NCBI GenBank assembly: GCA_025529335.1 | Contig: JAMYHX010000150.1 | Location: 1-64,000 of the forward strand | Direction of reading: 5' to 3' | Source: Rhizopus sp. PT2906 | Lineage: Eukaryota; Mucoromycota; Mucoromycetes; Mucorales; Rhizopodaceae | Length of the DNA stretch: 64,000 nt | Shown: in pieces, positions 47,484 to 57,782 of the stretch | Layout: every line of letters begins with the position of its first letter | How positions within the stretch are numbered: the first letter of the stretch is position 1 | Notes under the pieces: generated by a model | Database searches by the model: none | What the model saw: only the letters and a program-made list of their open reading frames with translations | Told to the model about the DNA's origin: nothing | Translations under genes and position numbers: made by a program

Positions 47484-49883
47484 TTAAAGTTTGGCAGCTT
47501 GAATATAATTCAAATTATCACGACGATGAAGTATATCAAATACCAGCTTCTATTTTAAAAATGAGTACATGTAAGAAGAAAGTGACGTAACTTACAGTTA
47601 GTTGTGCGCGTTGAGCTTCGTCATGATTGATTGGGTTCTTTTGTACGGCTTCCCACAAGGCTTCATATGCACGACCATCATATCTGCCAAGAGCAGAATT
47701 AAGTTGACGATCAGAGAATCCAAAGGCATCTGTGAGGGGTATGGCATCCTTGGCAATAGAAAGTACAGCCTGGTGATATGCTTGCTTGATTGTGACCAAT
47801 TCTAATGGAGAAACTGTGCTAGTGGCAAGAAACGTGGCAGAAGTAGCCAAATAATGCAGGCAAAACTATATATATAAAAACAATTAGCAGGACGGCTTTC
47901 ATAAAAATATCTGCCTTACGAGATCAGTTAAGCGCTTCAACACATCACCCAAGGGAGTCGATTTGGCTTGTTGAGCTTTTTGAATCATTGAATGGACGAC
48001 AAGGTACTCTGCGTGTGCAAAGTTAATATCCCAGCACTCGACGCTGGCTTCAGACCAGGAGAGGCCTGCTTGTAATTGCTGAGCCAACTGACGGACCAAC
48101 CTTGCAGATCTCGCCTTGAACAAAGCCAATTGAACATTAGGGTCCAACAGCTGCTCATGGCTCTTGATGGGCAATAACTTTACATCTTCCTTTACGTACG
48201 CTGCGGTGCTGTAGACTTGTTTCTGACTGGCTAACTGCTTGAGCAGGAATCGAGCTACCTGTTGTGATAAGACATAGTTATCTCCTTCATAAGTATTAGA
48301 AGGCACAAAGGTGGCAAACATATCTGCTACACCGCTAAAGATGGAATAACCATGTCCTCCCATGGCTTTGCGGCATTCCTCAATGCCGTCCGTCGATCGA
48401 CGCGTACCCCAACTCTTGAGCGCACAGGATGTCGCATGCACCTCGGGCAACGACTGGGCCTCGCCTATCTCCAATTGTTTGGTCAATGCTTCAAATTGAC
48501 CGTACAAGTCCTTGCTTGTGATATAAATGCCATATGCGATAGAAATCAATGGCATCAAACGGTGTTGCACAGATGAATACTCGATCACTGGAGTTTCGAG
48601 GTTGGGTCCAAATTGACGGCGCACCGTACAGTAGCGTGTCGTGATTGTCGCAGCCTTGGCCAACTTGAGCCCAGCGTCCGCAAAAATATCGACACGAAGC
48701 TTGACCATACCACCATATGAAAGCTTATCATGAACAGGAGCCACATATTTGCCCTCTCGTGTCACTTGAGCAAACTTCATCAACATGTTGTCTCGCGGGA
48801 TTCGAACATGGTCAAAGATGGCAACTATATACATGGATTAATTTTGGTCTCTTTGAAGGGTCCGCGCATCACCTACATCCGTTATCCATCGTCGCAAACC
48901 CTCCATAAGCCTTGGGACCTATATCACCTACAGTTATTCCAGGAAGTGGTTTGTGATCTATAGGTGACCGAATAGGAACAATAAATAGGTGTGGTCCATA
49001 AGATTTATTGGCAATCACAAGTTGAGCCTATAATTCGGGTTACATTCTCAAAAGTAGTGTCAACCTGTTTATGGCCTTACTTGTACTACAGCATGGGTGC
49101 TCACAACACCTAGTCCACCAATCCACCACTTCGCAGCCTAAAAGGAAATATGAGCAACATTCACATGTTTTTCTCGGTTTTGTTACTTGCCGTTAAATCT
49201 GGGGTATGAATAATGAATTCATCTGTCTTTTCGTCAAATAAAGCAACTGTCTTTAGTCCTGCCACATTCGATCCATGGCTGTTTCCAAAAAGAAGATGAA
49301 CCAAACAAAGCAAAAAAAAGCAAGGGGGGAAACTAACCTTAATTCAGTTTGTGCATAACATCCAATGATTGCAAGTCGTTTTGCTGGATCATACCATTTT
49401 TTAATCTGCTCTGGTGTACCTTGTGCTTGGATAACAGACATGAAGGCAGAATAGTGCAAAGAAAGCTGAAGTAACAGAAAATGTTACAAAAAAGGAAAGG
49501 TGTCTCTATGGTTACTTACAGGGTTGAGCATATCAACATATAACACCAAGGCACTAAACTCTTGTTGACTCAAATGATGCTCTTCTTCCAATTCAATCAA
49601 TCGTTTGGCCATCTTTAATGAATGGGCCAATTGCTACAAGCAAATCTATTAGTCATCCTCTTTTAAAATTACTCTCTTGGTTTACTTCGGCTCTATTTTT
49701 AAAATGCATAGGAAACTTGTCAAATACAGGTTCACTTTCTGCAATCTTTTTCGCTTTTTGATTTGCATCATATGAATTATTTAACAGTAACTTGTTCATG
49801 TCTTGAATTCTAAAGGAAGCACTTTGACGTGCTTTCTCCACATCAATCGACATTTGCTTCAAGTAAAGATTATTATCCATCAT
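47484..49883 (-). CDS. Peroxisomal acyl-CoA oxidase with C-terminal AKL
   Basis: FAD enzyme for the first step of peroxisomal beta-oxidation, giving H2O2. Start 49883-49881 (MMDNNLYLKQMSIDVEKARQ), about seven exons. Core motifs: SVIQAQGTPEQIKKW, GCYAQTEL, AKWWIGGLG, YGPHLFIVPIR, FDHVRIPRDNML, YCTVRRQFG, KSWGTRRSTDGIEECRKAMG (catalytic Glu in the EECR region) and PSNTYEGDNYVL. The unspliced frame would end shortly after RAQLT. Splicing a GTAAGT...AAAATAG intron instead gives KLVFDILHRRDNLNYIQAAK-L, stop 47486-47484. AKL is a standard type 1 peroxisomal signal, which strongly supports that last exon. An inverted-repeat element lies 82 bp upstream of the ATG. Confidence 0.92.
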
Positions 49884-49964
49884 GAAAAATATAAAGTAAA
49901 GAAAGAAAAAAAAAAAAAAGAAAAAGTTTATTTTTTTTCCCCTCTCCTTGTTTTGTGTTTTCAC

Positions 49965-50207
49965 ATCGTACAGTTGTCGAAATGGAGACGAAAGATGTGG
50001 TACAATCCACCTCCTTGGTTTCGCAGATTCTTCAAGCAGCAAAAGTAACCCGCCCACAAGTCAAGAAAAAAATAGCATTGCGCTTAGAAAGCTATAAAGA
50101 GATATAGAATATAGAAAACTTTGAATTTTATTGTTATTAATTTAAAAAAGTACGGCTCAGAGAGCGTAGTACCACATCTTTTGTCTCCATTTCGGCAACT
50201 GTACGAT
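49965..50207. repeat. Inverted-repeat (MITE-like) element, copy 1
   Basis: Arms 49965-50003 and 50169-50207 are 39-bp inverted repeats matching at 37 positions, both ending in ATCGTACAGTTG at the outer edge. The 165-bp interior from about 50052 is homologous to 57818-57945 (shared AGTCAAGAAAAAA, GCGCTTAGA, AGAATATAGAAAAC, GAGAGCGTAGTAC). No clear target duplication was found. No transposase is present, so any movement would be non-autonomous. The near-perfect arms could fold into one long hairpin. Confidence 0.75.
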
Positions 50208-50349
50208 TTTTATACTTGATTACTTAATTGATTCTTACTACAGAACATCCTAATTGATATTTTACACAGTCCTTGTATTACTAATGAAGGGACTGCAAAG
50301 TACGCACATATTCTATTTCTTTCTTTCCTTCTCTCATTCTCTAATTCAT

Positions 50350-52386
50350 TCACATGTCAACTTTCAAGATTTAAATGTGTCCACCTTCTTTGAAGGAACG
50401 GAATTCTCTGAATGGAATTTTGTTTCTCAACTTAATCCCACTGCAGAGCCTTGGGGAACTTCCTGCAGAGGCTTTGGTAGAGCTATGGGGAACTTGCAAA
50501 ATTCATTACCATTAAGCAAAACTTCCTGAACGACGTGGACAAACTCAAAAACAGTGCTAAAGTGCCTAGTGAAATCAAGTCCTTTCTTGAACATGTGGTA
50601 AAAAGATATTTCATTTTTTATTTATATTTATCTCTAACAATATCCTTCCATTTGATTTCATAGAAAGTTGACAGCAGTAATGGTAAGCAGATGATTATCA
50701 AGAACAATAACGGAATTATCGTCGCAACCCCAATTGACAATACAACATTTCATGTCTTTCACCAACCATAGCCCAGCACCCAGCCCAATAAAAAAAGAAA
50801 GATAGCAATCGATGACGATGACTTTTGGAGTAGCTGGCAGGAGTACTTTGATGAATGTGGATGCCACAAGTACTGTCATATTATCGAGTGTGATTACACC
50901 ATTCAATGTAAACTAAGTTATGATGTTGATCTGTATGAGCAACTGGGTAACAACAAGCACCAAGTGGTAAAATCACCGTTCATGGATTTTGGTGCATACA
51001 CCGCCAAGTTTATACAAGGGTTAAAGAATAGGAATGAAAGAAGAATCATGAAGGCTCTGTTAGATGACAAGCACTGGGAGGAGATTGAGGGGGGCAGCAA
51101 TTCAGCCAACGCAACATACGTTTATGATTTTTTATGTTGATAAACAAGTATATGACAAATTGCTCGGCCATTGAAAACAGTGAGTCCATGTTCAATTACC
51201 ACCTCGTTTGGCCGCTCTTAAGTTTGGTAGTAAAGACAGCAACTTTACCAGCCAGATACTCTTTGTTTAAAACGGGTGGAACTATACTGGGCTCCTCTGA
51301 TGAGATATTCAAGGCAGATGGTGCTGTTGAATTGGATGGTATCGAGTTTTGTTTACTTGAAACATCTGGTGTATATAAAATCTCGGACAGCAGTCGTTTC
51401 TGATGTGTTTGATGAGATAATCATTGTAATGACCCGAGTATAATAAAGTAGAGCATATATTCTACTTTGCATTCCTCTATCGCATCTGATGAGAATAAGA
51501 ATAAACGTACTGACAACAATAACATAAGCATAAATAATGTCAGTGGCGACAATAATATAAATAGCAGTCATAGATTCTCTCTCCCTATTAAACGCACACG
51601 CGTCTTATTTTAATAATATTCAGCTCTTCTTAATAAAGAATGTAATTCGCAAGTTGTCGACTTAATAGCTTTTTTACAATAACAAAGCTGAATACAACAG
51701 TTTCGGCAAGGATCACGTAAAGGGTTCGTTTGGCGCATTGACGTTTCTGCGAAGGATCTTAAAAACGTGTTTTTGTGCTACTGAAGACACGCTGCGCGAG
51801 TTGAAGGTGATATTTGTGCATGCAAGAGGAAAGACTGCCGCTTAATTTTGATTTAAACATTACACCAATATTAACTTTTTTTAAAATAGGTAAACGCATC
51901 TATCTGTGATCATTAGAAATGCCCACCAAAGATGTCCAGGTTCTGGAACATTTGTCATATACTGACATTCCAGCAGATGTAAGCCAAGTTGACAAGGTCT
52001 TGAACCTTGGGAATCTTGTTTGGAAGTTGAACGTAAGCTAAAAATAAGCCAAATAATACTTTGTAACTAATAATATATCTACTTTATAGGATTGCCTCCA
52101 AAAATCATGCAAAATAATAAATAGAATGAAGGAGGAACATACCAATTATAAAGTTATGCAACAATTATTTCCAAACAATCAGCCAAGAATGAATTTAGCA
52201 ACATTGATGCAAAATGATACCCAATGGCCCGTAAAAGGCAACGGCTACGGTATCATTTTGCCCCAACAAATTGATGACTGTGATTTGGACTGTACCACTG
52301 TACCTGCAAAACAACAATCAGTTAACTTGCAGTTATTTGATTTATATATATATATATATATAAACTATTCAGTATGCTTACTATGA
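50350..52386 (+). pseudogene. Broken multi-exon ORF of unknown family, split by a solo LTR
   Basis: Protein-like frames run through the segment: NFLNDVDKLKNSAKVPSEIK, then after an intron (about 50599-50664) KVDSSNGKQMIIKNNNG. An NKKRK basic patch follows with FWSSWQEYFDECGCHKYCHI, ending in GGTILGSSDEIFKADGAVE and IEFCLLETSGVYKISDS. The solo LTR inserts here. Beyond it, GKDHVKGSFGALTFLRRIL and LRELKVIFVHARGK continue, then an exon to VWKLN and a final exon to 52386 (MKEEHTNYKVMQQLFPNN). An in-frame TAG (about 50769) and frame shifts near 50480 and 51125 show decay in addition to the LTR. The E-TSG-x-Y-x-I-x-D plus K-HVKG-FGA layout looks like a multi-copy fungal hypothetical family; function unknown. 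Confidence 0.55.
51401..51699. mobile_element. Solo LTR, copy 2, with 5-bp target duplication GTTTC
   Basis: A 299-bp unit beginning TGATGTGTTTGATGAGATAA and ending GAATACAACA. It is flanked by GTTTC at 51396-51400 and 51700-51704. It shares TATAAATA (51556-51563) and AATAAAG with the copy at 17822. Perfect duplication and TG...CA ends make the call secure. It lies inside an otherwise readable coding frame. Confidence 0.94.
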
Positions 52387-52593
52387 ATTGTATTTACGCC
52401 ATTGAAAAATAATCAAAGAGCTTTTCAATTTGTTCAACATTGTACTTCCTGTAAGAACCTTGGGTTTTAGTTATAGGAGTGTTATGCTTCATTTTTGATT
52501 TCTTCTCGTAGATCAACATTTATAAATTCATGTACACAAGATAATGAATTGCTCAATTTGTTTTATTTTCTCAAACAGTAGTTACATAATGCA

Positions 52594-54203
52594 TCAAGTG
52601 GAGGTAGTAATTTTATGAGTGACTGTCCACTGGTAGTAATACAACAATGCTATCGTAGGTTGTCCGACAACACAAAACACAATCCTACAAAGAAAAATAA
52701 TAAGAGAAAAGTCATATAATAATAAACTGAGCTTACCAAAAGATAGTATTGCCTAATGCTGTTCCTTTTCCTCTCCATTTTTCCAAGGGACGCGTAATGG
52801 CAATCAGGGGAATCTGACCAAGCATACCCCAAAAGGCAAATCCGGTGATCGAATGAGTAGGGATACCTACCAAGAATTCATGCAAGACAGCCGAGACAAA
52901 AAAGACAATGAATTGACAGAGAGCTGGGGGCATACCAAGTTGAACTGAGGGTATATAGACATGACGCTTGAAAAAGAGATAGACTGGACGATTCCATAAT
53001 CGCCAGTAGGTAGCCAAGTTGCCCGAGTTCCACCAGGCGAGATAAAACGTACGATCGCCAAACCGCAGTACTTCACTCAGAGCATTCAAAAAGGCATGGA
53101 ATAGAGCATAAAACATCAGCAGCCAGATGACCACAGCAGTTGTTGACAGTTTCAAGACACGCTCGACAATAGTTACAAAGTTCATGTTCTCGAGGGCTTG
53201 AATCGAGTTGGCCAAGGTTGGTTTGGCATATTGCTCGGTCAGGACATACATCATGACCAAGCAAGTGACGAATTCACCTACACGTTTCAGAAAGAAGGTT
53301 GTTCGGAATGTTGGTGTTCGAGGATAAGATACTTGGTAACACAGTGTAGGCGCAAAGTAAAAATAGAGCAAATTTTTCACATTCACGTTGTTTGGATAGC
53401 TCTCTTCGTAAAAGTCAATGGTCTTGCTCTGAAGATAAGCTTGACGTAATTCGCGATTGACAAGAACAAAGGATGTGAGTTTTAGAAAAGTGATAAGGCA
53501 AAGAAATATAACGGCTGAACCAACTATATATGAATGTATTACAGATGAGATAAAAGACACATGAAATAGAATGTTATTACCTAATGGATGATAGATGCGT
53601 GTATAGACGAGATAAGAGGGGAATGTAAGCAAGAATACCAAATGGGATATATGAGTGATAGCCAAGACCCTTTCATAAAGAGCCAATTTCTTTATAAATT
53701 CAGGTTTATCATCCTTTGCTAATAAAGCAAGTTTCCCCATGGCAGATTCTATAATGTATGAAATAAAGATACTTAGAGGAACACATAACCAAGCAAAGAA
53801 GAAGAAGAAGTAATCCTTGATAGGTATATAACTATGTGGTAATCGAATCAATAGACCATATTTCATCCAATTTTCAATGATTAATCGAATGTTACTTGCA
53901 CCCAGCACAAGCACTGATAACAATGTAAGCTTTATACAAATCAAATCGTTATAACTTACTGCCTAGTCTTAAAAATCCACTATAGTTCTCTGGGGGAGCT
54001 TCCTTGGATAAGACAGATGCCTTTGTGACAGTATGAATGGGTAATACATGTGAAAAGCCCTCATACTGTTTATCTCTTTCTTCCTTTATAGGCTCTGATT
54101 CTTTCTTATGTGTCAAGCGTAAATCCCTTCTTTGTCTTGGCTCTGATTGATCATCTTCACTATCTGTCAATACCTTTAGAGGTCTTCTTCTGACAGTAGT
54201 CAT
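52594..54203 (-). CDS. Diacylglycerol O-acyltransferase, DGAT1-type MBOAT
   Basis: ER enzyme that acylates diacylglycerol to triacylglycerol. Start 54203-54201 (MTTVRRRPLKVLTDSEDD), basic/acidic cytosolic N-terminus. Exon 1 joins LRLG to MLVLGASNIRLIIENWMKYG. Later: FLKLTSFVLVNRELRQAYL, FYFAPTLCYQVSYPRTPTFR, FYLAWWNSGNLATYWRLWN-RP, and the catalytic His in AVLHEFLVGIPTH. The last intron (donor after NTIFW) leads to VFCVVGQPTIALLYYYQWT and stop TGA 52596-52594. FYxxWWNS and NxxFW place it in the DGAT1/sterol acyltransferase group, and PRTPTFR with HEFLVG favours DGAT1. An intron at 53580-53524 is 57 nt long, without stop, and in frame. It shares a 217-bp divergent promoter with SDHAF4. Confidence 0.9.
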
Positions 54204-54420
54204 TATTATTATTATTAAAAAAAGTTGTCAAAGAAGAGAAAGAAAAAGAGATGAAAATAGTAATTGAAACACAGTAAAATATTAAGGGTAGATCACATGT
54301 AAACATGTATTTTTTAAACAACAAACACACCAATTAATCTTTTAGCATAATAATAATAAAAATGACAGGCCCCGGCTAAATTTTTATATCTCTCTTTTTT
54401 CTTCTTCTTTCATTATTATT
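54204..54420. promoter_or_regulatory. Compact divergent promoter, DGAT1 / SDHAF4
   Basis: Only 217 bp separate the two start codons. AT-rich, with a TTTTTTCTTCTTCTTT leader just before the SDHAF4 ATG. No further motifs were recognised. Confidence 0.6.
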
Positions 54421-54699
54421 ATGCTTAGAACAACTCTTGTCCGTACTTATTCCTCACTCAACAGACCAGGACCACTTCCACTTGGAAATAAAAAGCAACA
54501 AAAAGAAATGTTGGACCTCATTCGAAAGAGACAAGAACAAGACGTACAAAGTACAGAATTACACCAAGACGCAATAAAAAAACCACAAGCTGAATTCGAG
54601 GGTGATGTCAACCCAAAGACAGGTGAAGTCAATGGCCCAAAGACTGAACCTGTTAAACATAATGACTGGAGCTTTGGTGGAAGAGTGACTGATTTTTAA
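54421..54699 (+). CDS. Succinate dehydrogenase assembly factor 4 (SDHAF4/Sdh8)
   Basis: Mitochondrial-matrix chaperone that binds flavinated Sdh1 before complex II assembly. Single exon, 92 residues. The N-terminus MLRTTLVRTYSSLNRPG is a presequence with Arg and Ser and no acidic residues. A charged helix (KQQKEMLDLIRKRQEQD) follows. The C-terminus is the family signature: GDVNPKTGEVNGPKTEPVKH, then DWSFGGRVTDF-stop, matching NPKTGE...DWxxxGRxxDF. Length is normal for the family. The stop is six bases from the SPO7 stop on the other strand. Confidence 0.92.
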   Translation: MLRTTLVRTYSSLNRPGPLPLGNKKQQKEMLDLIRKRQEQDVQSTELHQDAIKKPQAEFEGDVNPKTGEVNGPKTEPVKHNDWSFGGRVTDF

Positions 54700-54705
54700 T
54701 AAAGA

Positions 54706-55354
54706 TTATTGTTTCTTTGATTTAGCCTGCCTTGCTTTCTTTCTTAGGTGATATTGTCTTCGATATCCTTCAAACCCTTCTTGAAACTGTTTAGGTAAAT
54801 CAGACAATAGACTCAATGACCTGTTGTTGGCGTCAAACTCCAAGTTGAAGGCCCTTAGCGCATTATTACAATGAACAACAAATCTATGATTAATGATGAG
54901 TAATGTCCTTTTTTCTTTTTGTAAATGTTGTTACTTTTGTGCATAGATAATCTTTTCTGAATACATTCCAGATCTATAAAAGAAGACAAGACCACCTGCT
55001 ACAGTTAATAAGGCAATAGTGTTTATTAAATGAACAGTAAAGATCTAAGATATAGACGTCATTACAACTCTTCTTATTCACAATGTCACTCACTTTGCTG
55101 GGATCAATAAAGACAGCATAAAAAAAGTAGGCTAAAAATATAAATAAGGCTACGAGAAGAGCTATATATATATATATATATTGTCTGTTAACTATCTGTT
55201 GTTGTTGTTATTAACATCACAAGTTACCTTCATATTTTCTTTTTCTTTTCAATAATCTCGTCATGTTGCCCTTTAATCTTTCTTCAAATATAACAAGATC
55301 TCGGTATGTTGCTTGATTCAGTCGGGGTTCATTCTCCTCTTGATTAGAGTTCAT
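54706..55354 (-). CDS. Spo7/CNEP1R1-like regulatory subunit of the lipin phosphatase
   Basis: Partner of the Nem1/CNEP1 phosphatase that activates lipin (Pah1) at the ER/nuclear envelope. Four exons, start 55354-55352 (MNSNQEENEPRLNQATYRDL), stop TAA 54708-54706. YRDLVIFEERLKGNMTRLLK precedes two membrane segments (LLVALFIFLAYFFYAVFIDP and VHLINTIALLTVAGGLVFFY). A GMYSEKIIYAQKFVVHCNNA turn and a charged C-terminal tail RQYHLRKKARQAKSKKQ complete it. This two-TM layout with the central xxDP is the Spo7/TMEM188 fold. Introns explain why no long uninterrupted frame is visible. About 165 residues. The family call is inferred from layout and short motifs. Confidence 0.8.
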
Positions 55355-55594
55355 AATTTGAAAATATGTACAAAAGGGAAAAGAGTAAAAATAAAAATAT
55401 AGTGATGACCTCAGTGTGATCTCAAAAAGGGTATGCCATTTCTATTTTGGGTATGCACTTTACAAAGAGCGACAAAGTATCGTTTTGCATAATTATGACA
55501 TAGGAGCATAAATCAAGAGCATAAATACCCTTACGATTTGCGCAATCGTGGTGTAATTTATTGTTTTTCTTCTCTATTTTATTTTACACATAAT
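55355..55594. promoter_or_regulatory. Compact divergent promoter, SPO7 / LEA-like
   Basis: 240 bp between divergent start codons. The upstream in-frame ATG at 55538 would add 19 residues to the LEA-like protein. Confidence 0.55.
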
Positions 55595-56248
55595 ATGAAC
55601 TCTTTAACTAAATCTGTCGCTGTATTCGGTCGTGCTACCAAGCAAGTCTACTTTACTCCTGCTGCATCACTTCATGTATCCTCTTTGCTTGCTCGTGAAT
55701 CTGTCGTTGACAAGGCCAAGAATGTGGCTGACCAGGTAAACAAGAAGACCGGTGAAAAGTTGAGCGACGTTCTCGAAGGTGCCGAAAAGGTAACAGAAAC
55801 TGCCACTCATCAAGCCAAAAAAGTCAAGGACAAGGCTACTCATTTGACAGATGATGCCATGCACGAAGCTGACAAACGTACTCCTTCCGAAAAGACAATC
55901 TTAGAAACCTTAAAGGGTGGTGTTGAAGCCGCAAAGGAAGCTGTTGGCCTTGGTTCAAAGAAGGCAAGTCATACTGCTGAAGAATTCAAGGATGAGGCAG
56001 CCACAAAAGCTAAGCGCGTTATGCACAGTGTTGATGAAGCCTCTGATAAAGCAAGTAACGCTGCTCACCACGCAAAGAAAACGGCAGGTAGCGTCGCTGA
56101 TGACGTCAAGGCCAAGGCAAACGAAACCGCTCGTGATGCACGCGATACAACCACAAATGTTGCTTATGAAGCTCAAAACAAGGCTGCTAATGCTGCTACT
56201 GGTGCAAAGGAAAAGGCAAAGAAGGCTGCTGACTCTATGGGACACTAA
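55595..56248 (+). CDS. LEA-like (group 3 type) protein with mitochondrial presequence
   Basis: Single exon, 217 residues from ATG 55595. The first ~35 residues (MNSLTKSVAVFGRATKQVYF, then more Ser/Ala/Arg) fit a mitochondrial presequence. The rest is a hydrophilic Ala/Lys/Glu/Thr repeat of about 11 residues, e.g. AKNVADQVNKKTGEKL, AAHHAKKTAGSVADDVKAKA and NKAANAATGAKEKAKKAA. It has no Cys or Trp. Such proteins are disordered in water, fold into amphipathic helices on drying and protect membranes and enzymes. Transcription from 55538 would add MRNRGVIYCFSSLF, which is less like a presequence, so the internal start is preferred. The related-family call rests on composition and periodicity. Confidence 0.75.
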   Translation: MNSLTKSVAVFGRATKQVYFTPAASLHVSSLLARESVVDKAKNVADQVNKKTGEKLSDVLEGAEKVTETATHQAKKVKDKATHLTDDAMHEADKRTPSEKTILETLKGGVEAAKEAVGLGSKKASHTAEEFKDEAATKAKRVMHSVDEASDKASNAAHHAKKTAGSVADDVKAKANETARDARDTTTNVAYEAQNKAANAATGAKEKAKKAADSMGH

Positions 56249-56315
56249 ATTTTGTATTTATTTCGTGTATTTTGTTTCTTTACATAATAAACATTTCTTT
56301 TGTACATAATTTTTT

Positions 56316-57685
56316 CTAGTCTATTTCATATTGAACAAGCACAGTCTCTTCTACATAGGCAGGTTCTTCCATAGGTCCAGGATGACAGTCCTTTTGACAG
56401 ACAAACGCCAGGATAGTGCCAAACTCCATACCGGCGCTCCAACTGTCAAGCAAAGATCTTTTGTTGTTTGCATTAGCAGACTTTTCTGCTTCACTCGCAT
56501 ACTCCGTTGTCGGTAAAATAGAAAGCACGTTAGGCATCAGCTGAAACTCAAACACTTTAGGTCCTTTACAGTATTTACAAGGTGTCGTAATCAGTTGCTG
56601 CTGCTGGGGTCGAAGTGCAGAGTAAAACAACGGCTGACCAGCGAATTCGTACCGCACACACTGTGATGGCTCCAATTCGACACGTTCTGTGAACTTTTTG
56701 AACTGCTTATCGAATCCTTTTGGCAGTTGTTGTTTTTCATAAGTCTCACCCTGCCAAGTCTCTCCGCTATTCTCATCGACTTCCATCAGCAGCTCCTTTT
56801 CCATTTCCAAATACTCTTTATACCGACTCATGTCAATGTTTCCATAGCGTGGCTCTTTTGGTTCTTCGTCAATATAAAGATATTGTCCAGGGAATTTAGG
56901 AAGATCGGATGCATTCACAGGCGGTGATTGAATGCTTAGCTTACTCAGTTGATCGGCAATGTCTACTGTTTCTTTCTTTGTATCAAAGGATGAGGTGGGT
57001 TTCATGCCAAATAAAGGTTTGGGCTCCGCTGCTTTGGCTGCAGCCTTTGCAAATGATCCAGCTGAACTTCCCCAAAGATCACCCAGCTAATAAACAATTA
57101 GTTCAATTAAAAGAGAATATATTTATATATATCACTTACTTGAAATCCTTGACCGAACCCTGTTTGATTTGCAGCAGCCGCTGCCTTTCGCTTTTCCTCT
57201 TTTTTACGCTTTTCTTCTTCTTTTTGTCGCTGTGCCTTCAAATAAACTTCATCCACAATATGCGAACGAACGATCTTGAAACTAATATGTATAAGTCCCC
57301 TTCTTCAATTATTTTTTTAAAAAAAACAACACACAAACCTTCCTTCTTTCTTCATACATGCTCGTTTATTACAGGCCCAAACGTAAACTACTCTGTGATA
57401 AGCAGATTCAGGAAGTGGTGCATAGCTCTGAAATAAAAGATACATCAGATCTCCACATATACGACAGGTGCAATATTCTGCTGAGGGTAGATGTTTTGGA
57501 TCAAGCCACACCTAAAGAAACACGAATGAAGCAGAGTGAATGCATGTACATAAAGCAAAGTTTTTTTTCTTCTTTACAGGAATACCACCAATTTTGGAAG
57601 CATAGGCGTCATTATCAACCTCTATTTCTCCATCGGGAAGTCCTAGTAAAACATTGCTTTGCTTTGATTGCTTCTTGTTTGACAT
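56316..57685 (-). CDS. PDCD2-like / Tsr4 protein
   Basis: Dedicated chaperone of ribosomal protein uS5 in its metazoan and yeast relatives, acting in 40S biogenesis. Start 57685-57683 (MSNKKQSKQSNVLLGLPDGE), four exons, stop 56318-56316. The N-terminal half has IGGIPVWLDPKHLPSAEYCT, CRICGDLMYLLFQSYAPL and ACNKRACMKKEG, the zinc-binding part of PDCD2. A Lys/Glu-rich linker follows. The C-terminal PDCD2_C domain has PSQCVRYEFAGQPLFYS, CKYCKGPKVFEFQLMPNVLS, MEFGTILAFVCQKDC and ends VLVQYEID. Cysteine pairs are all kept. An inverted-repeat element begins 98 bp upstream of the ATG. Confidence 0.9.
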
Positions 57686-57782
57686 TAGAAGAAAAAAAAA
57701 AGTATTTCTCAGCAAATTTCAAAGCCGGAAAAACTTGTTAATTTGAGAAAGCGCTAAGCATAACTCAGGAGTACAGTGTCTT

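Noticed and set aside
49803..50048. Plus-strand 81-codon ORF across the acyl-CoA oxidase start and the inverted repeat
   Set aside because: Antisense to the oxidase first exon and then runs through the repeat arm; no family signature.
50254..50400. N-terminal hydrophobic extension of the broken ORF as a signal peptide
   Set aside because: The ATG at 50254 reads through AT-rich DNA next to the repeat element and is probably fortuitous; the coding-like part starts nearer 50350.
52340..52372. (TA)n run at the end of the broken ORF as an origin or promoter
   Set aside because: Simple dinucleotide repeat, like those near 29461 and 55163; nothing links it to a function.
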